A stretch of 64,000 bases of DNA from Phosphoribacter sp037045045 (GTDB taxonomy: Bacteria > Actinomycetota > Actinomycetes > Actinomycetales > Dermatophilaceae). Below the pieces are notes generated by a model. It made no database searches. It worked only from the letters and a program-made list of their open reading frames with translations, and was not told where the DNA came from. Positions 60,629-64,000 of the stretch are shown one piece after another. Made by a program: the position numbers and the translations under genes. How positions within the stretch are numbered: position 1 is the first letter of the stretch; every line of letters begins with the position of its first letter. The DNA lies in contig JBAOHL010000007.1 of the NCBI GenBank assembly GCA_037045045.1, forward strand, positions 310,001-374,000, read 5' to 3'.

Positions 60629-62961
60629 CACGCCGCCGCGCCACCGTGCCGCCACCACCCGGCATACCCGTCGCGCCCGAGGCGCGCGAGACAGCCGGGT
60701 CCGGCGGCCTCGACGGGGCGCCGAGGGCCCGCCCATCGGCGGCGCCCCGCGAAACCCGCCGACCCGCGGGCCGGTCCGGTGCGACCGGGGAGTCCGGCGA
60801 GCTCCTCGACCGCGCTGACGCCGCGCTCAGCGCCTTGGACCCCGAGCAGCGCGAGGTCGCCGCGAACCCGCTCGGGCCGATGTGCGTGCTCGCCGGAGCG
60901 GGCACCGGCAAGACCCGGGCGATCACCCACCGGATCGCGTACGGCGTGCACTCCGGCGCCTACCAACCCCAGCAGGTGCTCGCGGTGACCTTCACGGCCC
61001 GGGCGGCCGGCGAGATGCGCACCAGGCTGCGCGAGCTCGGCGTCGGTCGGGTGCAAGCCCGGACCTTCCACGCGGCGGCCCTGCGACAACTGCACTACTT
61101 CTGGCCCCAGGCCGTCGGCGGAGGCGCGCCGCAGGTCCTCGCGACCAAGGCGCCGGTGCTCGCCGAGGCCGCCGCGAGCTTGCGGATGCAGGTGGATCGG
61201 ACCGCGCTGCGGGATCTGGCCGCCGAGATCGAGTGGGCCAAGGTCTCGCTGCTCGTCCCCGAGACGTATGCCGCCACGGCGGGCGCCGCGGGCCGCGACC
61301 CGGCGGGGATCGACCCGACGGCGATGGCCCGCCTGTGGGAGGCCTACGAGCGGGTCAAGACCACTCGCGGGGTCATCGATTTCGAAGACGTGCTGCTGCT
61401 CACCGTCGGCATTCTGCAGGACCGCGAGGACGTCGCCGCCGCGGTGCGCCGCCAGTACCGACACTTCGTCGTCGACGAGTACCAGGACGTCAACGCCCTG
61501 CAGCAGCGGCTGCTCGAGCTGTGGCTCGGCGGACGGCAGGAGATCTGCGTCGTCGGCGACCCGGCGCAGACGATCTACTCCTTCACCGGCGCCACCCCTG
61601 AGCACCTCGTGTCCTTCCCGCGGCGTCACCCGCAGACGCGGGTGGTGCGCCTCGTGCGCAACTACCGCTCGACGCCCGAGATCGTCGGCCTGGCCAACCT
61701 CGTCGTGCGAGGGTCCGGCCCGGTCGCGGCCACGCGGCATACCGGCGTGGCGTTGCAGGCTCAGTCCGCGTCCGGCCCGACGCCGCGACTGCGCGCCCAC
61801 CCCGACGACCCGGCCGAGGCGCACGCCGTCGCGGGCGAGATCCGGGCCCTGCTCGACGGCGGTCACCCGGCGGGCGAGATCGCCGTGCTGTTCCGGACCA
61901 ACGCCCAGTCCGAAGCTCTCGAGGCGGCGCTCGCCGGCGCCGACGTGCCCTATCTCGTCCGCGGCGGGGAGCGGTTCTTCGCCCGCCAGGAGGTTCGGGC
62001 CGCCCTCGTGTTGGTCCGGGGCGCGGTCCGCAGCGACGACGGGTCCACGCCGTTGCCCGACCTCGTGCGCGACGTGCTCGCGGGCGCGGGATGGACCCCG
62101 ACGCCGCCGGCGAGCGGGGGAGCGGTGCGCGAACGCTGGGAGTCGCTCACCGCCCTGGCCGCCCTCGCCGACGACCTCGCCGCGCTGGACCCGCAGGCCC
62201 GGATGGGCGACTTCGTCCGCGAACTCGACGAACGCGCCGCCGCCCAACACGCCCCCCAAGTGCAGGGCGTCACGCTCGCGTCGTTGCACGCGGCCAAGGG
62301 CCTGGAATGGGACACCGTGTTCCTCGTCGGGGCCAGCGACGGGTTCATCCCCATCACCCTCGCCGAGGGTCCGGCGGCCATCGAGGAGGAGCGCCGCCTG
62401 CTCTACGTCGGGCTGACCCGGGCCCGACGCGAGTTGCGCCTGTCGTGGGCAGCAGCCCGCAGCCCGGGGGGCCGGGGGACTCGCCGGCCCTCGCGTTTCC
62501 TCGACGCGGCAGCCGGCGTCCTCGGCGATGGCGCCCGCTCGCAGCCCCGGTCGGCCCGGCGGGCCAAGGCGGCGAAGCCGAAGACCCCGTCGGTATGCCG
62601 CGGGTGCGGCGCGGACCTGTCGAGCGCGGCCGAGCGAAAGGTCGGCCGGTGCAGCGCCTGCCCGCCGACGCACGATCCCGAGGTCTTCGAGACGCTGCGG
62701 GCTTGGCGGGCCCAGACGGCTCGCGAGCAGTCCGTGCCCGCCTACGTGGTGTTCACCGACGCCACCCTCACCGTCATCGCCGAGCGTCGCCCGAGCACTC
62801 TCGCCGAGCTGGCGGCGGTCCCCGGAGTGGGGGCGCGCAAGCTCGACGTCTACGGCGCGGCGGTGTTGGACCTCGTCGCGGGCAGCGTGGCAGATCCCGG
62901 GAAGCATTCCGAGACAACGGAATCGACGGATCGTAGCCAGCCGGCCACAACGAACACGTGA
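60625..62961 (+). CDS. uvrD2: UvrD2-type DNA helicase with tetracysteine and HRDC domains
   Basis: 778 residues from ATG 60625. An 80-residue disordered lead precedes the motor: LAGAGTGKTRAITHR, TFTARAAGEM, VVDEYQDVN, GDPAQTIYSFTGA, LASLHAAKGLEWDTVFLVGA and YVGLTRARRELRL. The C-terminus has the CRGC...CSAC zinc module and an HRDC domain (TLAELAAVPGVGARKLDVYG), the layout of mycobacterial UvrD2 (Rv3198c), an essential 3'-5' helicase. Precedes whiB7. Confidence 0.95.
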   Translation: MTRRRATVPPPPGIPVAPEARETAGSGGLDGAPRARPSAAPRETRRPAGRSGATGESGELLDRADAALSALDPEQREVAANPLGPMCVLAGAGTGKTRAITHRIAYGVHSGAYQPQQVLAVTFTARAAGEMRTRLRELGVGRVQARTFHAAALRQLHYFWPQAVGGGAPQVLATKAPVLAEAAASLRMQVDRTALRDLAAEIEWAKVSLLVPETYAATAGAAGRDPAGIDPTAMARLWEAYERVKTTRGVIDFEDVLLLTVGILQDREDVAAAVRRQYRHFVVDEYQDVNALQQRLLELWLGGRQEICVVGDPAQTIYSFTGATPEHLVSFPRRHPQTRVVRLVRNYRSTPEIVGLANLVVRGSGPVAATRHTGVALQAQSASGPTPRLRAHPDDPAEAHAVAGEIRALLDGGHPAGEIAVLFRTNAQSEALEAALAGADVPYLVRGGERFFARQEVRAALVLVRGAVRSDDGSTPLPDLVRDVLAGAGWTPTPPASGGAVRERWESLTALAALADDLAALDPQARMGDFVRELDERAAAQHAPQVQGVTLASLHAAKGLEWDTVFLVGASDGFIPITLAEGPAAIEEERRLLYVGLTRARRELRLSWAAARSPGGRGTRRPSRFLDAAAGVLGDGARSQPRSARRAKAAKPKTPSVCRGCGADLSSAAERKVGRCSACPPTHDPEVFETLRAWRAQTAREQSVPAYVVFTDATLTVIAERRPSTLAELAAVPGVGARKLDVYGAAVLDLVAGSVADPGKHSETTESTDRSQPATTNT

Positions 62962-62969
62962 CGAATCGA

Positions 62970-63007
62970 TAAATGGGTTGGCCAGGTGGCCATCCGGGGG
63001 TTACCCT
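62970..63007 (+). promoter_or_regulatory. Likely whiB7 promoter with AT-rich activator site
   Basis: An AT-rich block (ATCGATAAAT, 62965-62974) lies just upstream of a -35-like TTGGCC (62978-62983). TACCCT (63002-63007) is the -10 candidate after an 18-bp spacer. WhiB7 proteins activate their own promoters by binding AT-rich DNA adjacent to the -35 element, so the arrangement fits. Confidence 0.45.
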
Positions 63008-63076
63008 CGATATCGCTCACTCCGCCGGCCGCCCTGGCCTGCCGGAGCACCGAGGACGAAGGGAGGGGTTGGCCTG

Positions 63077-63307
63077 ATGGAGACGACGATGACCGCGAAC
63101 ATGGCGAGCGCTCGCGCCGGCTATGGACACCACACGGCCCACCGTTTCGGCGTCCCGACCATCCAACCGGCCGACCACGGGTGGACTGCGTCCACTGCCA
63201 TGTCCGCGGTCGCCACCGCCCTCCGGATCAAGAACGGGGCCGGTCTCGTGCCGGCCGCCGCCGTCCCCGGGATCGCGTGTTCCACCCTCGGTAGACCACC
63301 CGCCTAG
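63077..63307 (+). CDS. Candidate leader ORF of whiB7
   Basis: 76 codons from ATG 63077, with a good GGGAGGGG site. It ends 23 bases before a strong hairpin. The composition (METTMTANMASARAGYGHHT, rich in Met, Ala and Thr, basic and aromatic residues mixed) does not match a known protein. WhiB7/WblC genes are known to have translated upstream ORFs whose stalled translation prevents premature termination when ribosomes are inhibited. This ORF and hairpin are arranged that way; ATGs at 63089 and 63101 are alternative starts. Confidence 0.5.
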   Translation: METTMTANMASARAGYGHHTAHRFGVPTIQPADHGWTASTAMSAVATALRIKNGAGLVPAAAVPGIACSTLGRPPA

Positions 63308-63330
63308 CCATCAGGCGAGGTCTGACCTCA

Positions 63331-63361
63331 GGCCGCGGAACCCGACTCGGGATCCGCGGCC
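63331..63361 (+). terminator. whiB7 leader attenuator hairpin
   Basis: GGCCGCGGA pairs perfectly with TCCGCGGCC, and an inner CCCGA with CGGG. A TTCGTGTT tail follows. Immediately upstream GAGGTC-T-GACCTC (63317-63329) is a second small hairpin. It lies between the leader ORF and whiB7 and so is placed to terminate the whiB7 transcript conditionally. Confidence 0.6.
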
Positions 63362-63565
63362 TTCGTGTTGCCCACGAAGGTCACCACCGCATCAGGCCCA
63401 CGACACGGACGAGACCAGACCATGACGACCGCCCCGACCAGCCCGACCCGTTGCCGCCAGCCGGCCAAACCCGAGCGCCGCCCCCACCGGGGCGTCGGCT
63501 CGGACCCGAGGACCAGCACGCCGCCCGCCACCGCGGGCAGCCCGCAGGAACAGGAGGTGAGCACG

Positions 63566-63856
63566 ATGGCACTTCGTGCGTTGATCGACCGCCAGAGCGA
63601 GGCGCTCCGGCGCGGATCGGCGATCCCGTGCCGCGAGTACGACGCGGAGTTGTGGTTCGCCGAGAGCCCGGCCGACGTCGAGCTCGCCAAGGCGATGTGC
63701 ACCGGTTGCCCGGCGCAGATCGCCTGCCTCGCGGGCGCCCTGTCGCGTCAGGAGCCGTGGGGCGTCTGGGGCGGGCAGCTGCTCGTCCAGGGCGCCATCG
63801 TCGCGCGCAAGCGGCCCCGTGGCCGTCCGCGCAAGAGCGACATCGTCGCCGCCTGA
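63566..63856 (+). CDS. whiB7: Transcriptional regulator WhiB7
   Basis: 96 residues from ATG 63566, chosen because AGGAGG at 63552-63557 is correctly spaced; the frame is open further upstream but has no family similarity. Four Fe-S cysteines are at 22, 45, 48 and 54. The turn PWGVWGG follows, then the AT-hook RGRPRK near residue 85-90, which together identify WhiB7. It works with the primary sigma factor to induce intrinsic antibiotic-resistance and redox genes after ribosome stress. Position next to uvrD2 is as in Rv3197A. Confidence 0.95.
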   Translation: MALRALIDRQSEALRRGSAIPCREYDAELWFAESPADVELAKAMCTGCPAQIACLAGALSRQEPWGVWGGQLLVQGAIVARKRPRGRPRKSDIVAA

Positions 63857-63934
63857 GCCTCGTCGACCTCTCGGCCAGCGTCGCCACGGCGGCCTCCCAT
63901 CAGCACCATCGAACGCCCTCAGGAGGGGGACGCC

Positions 63935-64000
63935 ATGTTCCAGATCGTCAACCCGCAGATTGCGCGGGCCTGGCACGACGGGCGCGTCAAGCCCGACCGT
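63935..64000 (+). CDS. Unknown protein, 5' end only
   Basis: Starts at ATG 63935 behind a perfect AGGAGG site and leaves the window after 22 codons (MFQIVNPQIARAWHDGRVKP). No family can be assigned from this fragment. Confidence 0.6.
   Translation, partial: MFQIVNPQIARAWHDGRVKPDR

Overview
The window is very GC-rich actinobacterial chromosome. Gene content and order resemble two separate parts of the Mycobacterium tuberculosis chromosome. The left half follows the Rv1201c-Rv1232c order (dapD, dapE, LOG protein, tag, DUF3117, O-methyltransferase, sigE-rseA-htrA-tatB, mrp, MgtE_N protein). The right half follows Rv3213c-Rv3197A (ParA, DEAD-box helicase, ferritin-like protein, DUF3107, TetR, MoeZ-like, ATL, adnA-adnB, nudC, mrx1, uvrD2, whiB7). 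The sequence alone does not give a genus; an Intrasporangiaceae/Dermatophilaceae-like actinobacterium is my guess. No rRNA, tRNA, insertion sequence or CRISPR array was seen.

Layout. 1-1467: end of a DUF2510 gene and a 0.9-kb tandem array of about 202-bp units. 1468-8677: lysine/DAP genes dapD and dapE, a multicopper oxidase, LOG protein, small DivIVA-domain protein, SRPBCC protein and tag. 8775-13597: an accessory operon made of a frameshifted, ADP-ribosyltransferase-like protein with an N-terminal tag typical of extracellular contractile injection system cargo, a FAD-sorbitol-dehydrogenase-type small subunit, a GMC flavoprotein with three cysteines for an Fe-S cluster, and a VioB-type ferritin-like protein, all overlapping by 4 bases. 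13698-16805: PIG-V-like glycosyltransferase, enoyl-CoA hydratase, DUF3117, O-methyltransferase. 17012-23744: sigE-rseA-htrA-tatB envelope-stress operon, mrp, and DUF1003/MgtE_N proteins. 23817-36375: metabolic genes (malyl-CoA/CitE-like lyases, acyl-CoA dehydrogenase, Xaa-Pro aminopeptidase, glpKD) with a RIO kinase and a large alpha/beta hydrolase. 36943-48781: endonuclease/AbiEi-like gene, PHP phosphatase, RecB-like nuclease, ParA, RNA helicase, an ArsR/SRPBCC stress module, ferritin-like protein, DUF3107, TetR, MoeZ-like, ATL. 48795-64000: the AdnAB double-strand-break resection machine, a catalytically dead APH-like protein, NudC, a second large repeat array, mycoredoxin, PPK2, UvrD2 and WhiB7 with a long leader.

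Several modules share logic. sigE, rseA, htrA and tatB couple envelope-stress sensing to proteolysis and export. adnAB, uvrD2, tag, the ATL and the RecB-like nuclease form a DNA-repair group. mrx1, nudC, the MoeZ-like protein and whiB7 sit in a redox/antibiotic-stress block.

The most unusual signals are not single genes. The 7-mer GTATGCC (or GGCATAC) occurs about 80 times by eye count, evenly on both strands, and is embedded in coding sequence through rare codons. Two large intergenic arrays 57 kb apart carry the same hairpin, whose arms are GAGTGGAGCC and GGCTCCACTC. A second, smaller palindromic repeat family occurs four times between genes. Several gene 3' ends are tandemly duplicated.
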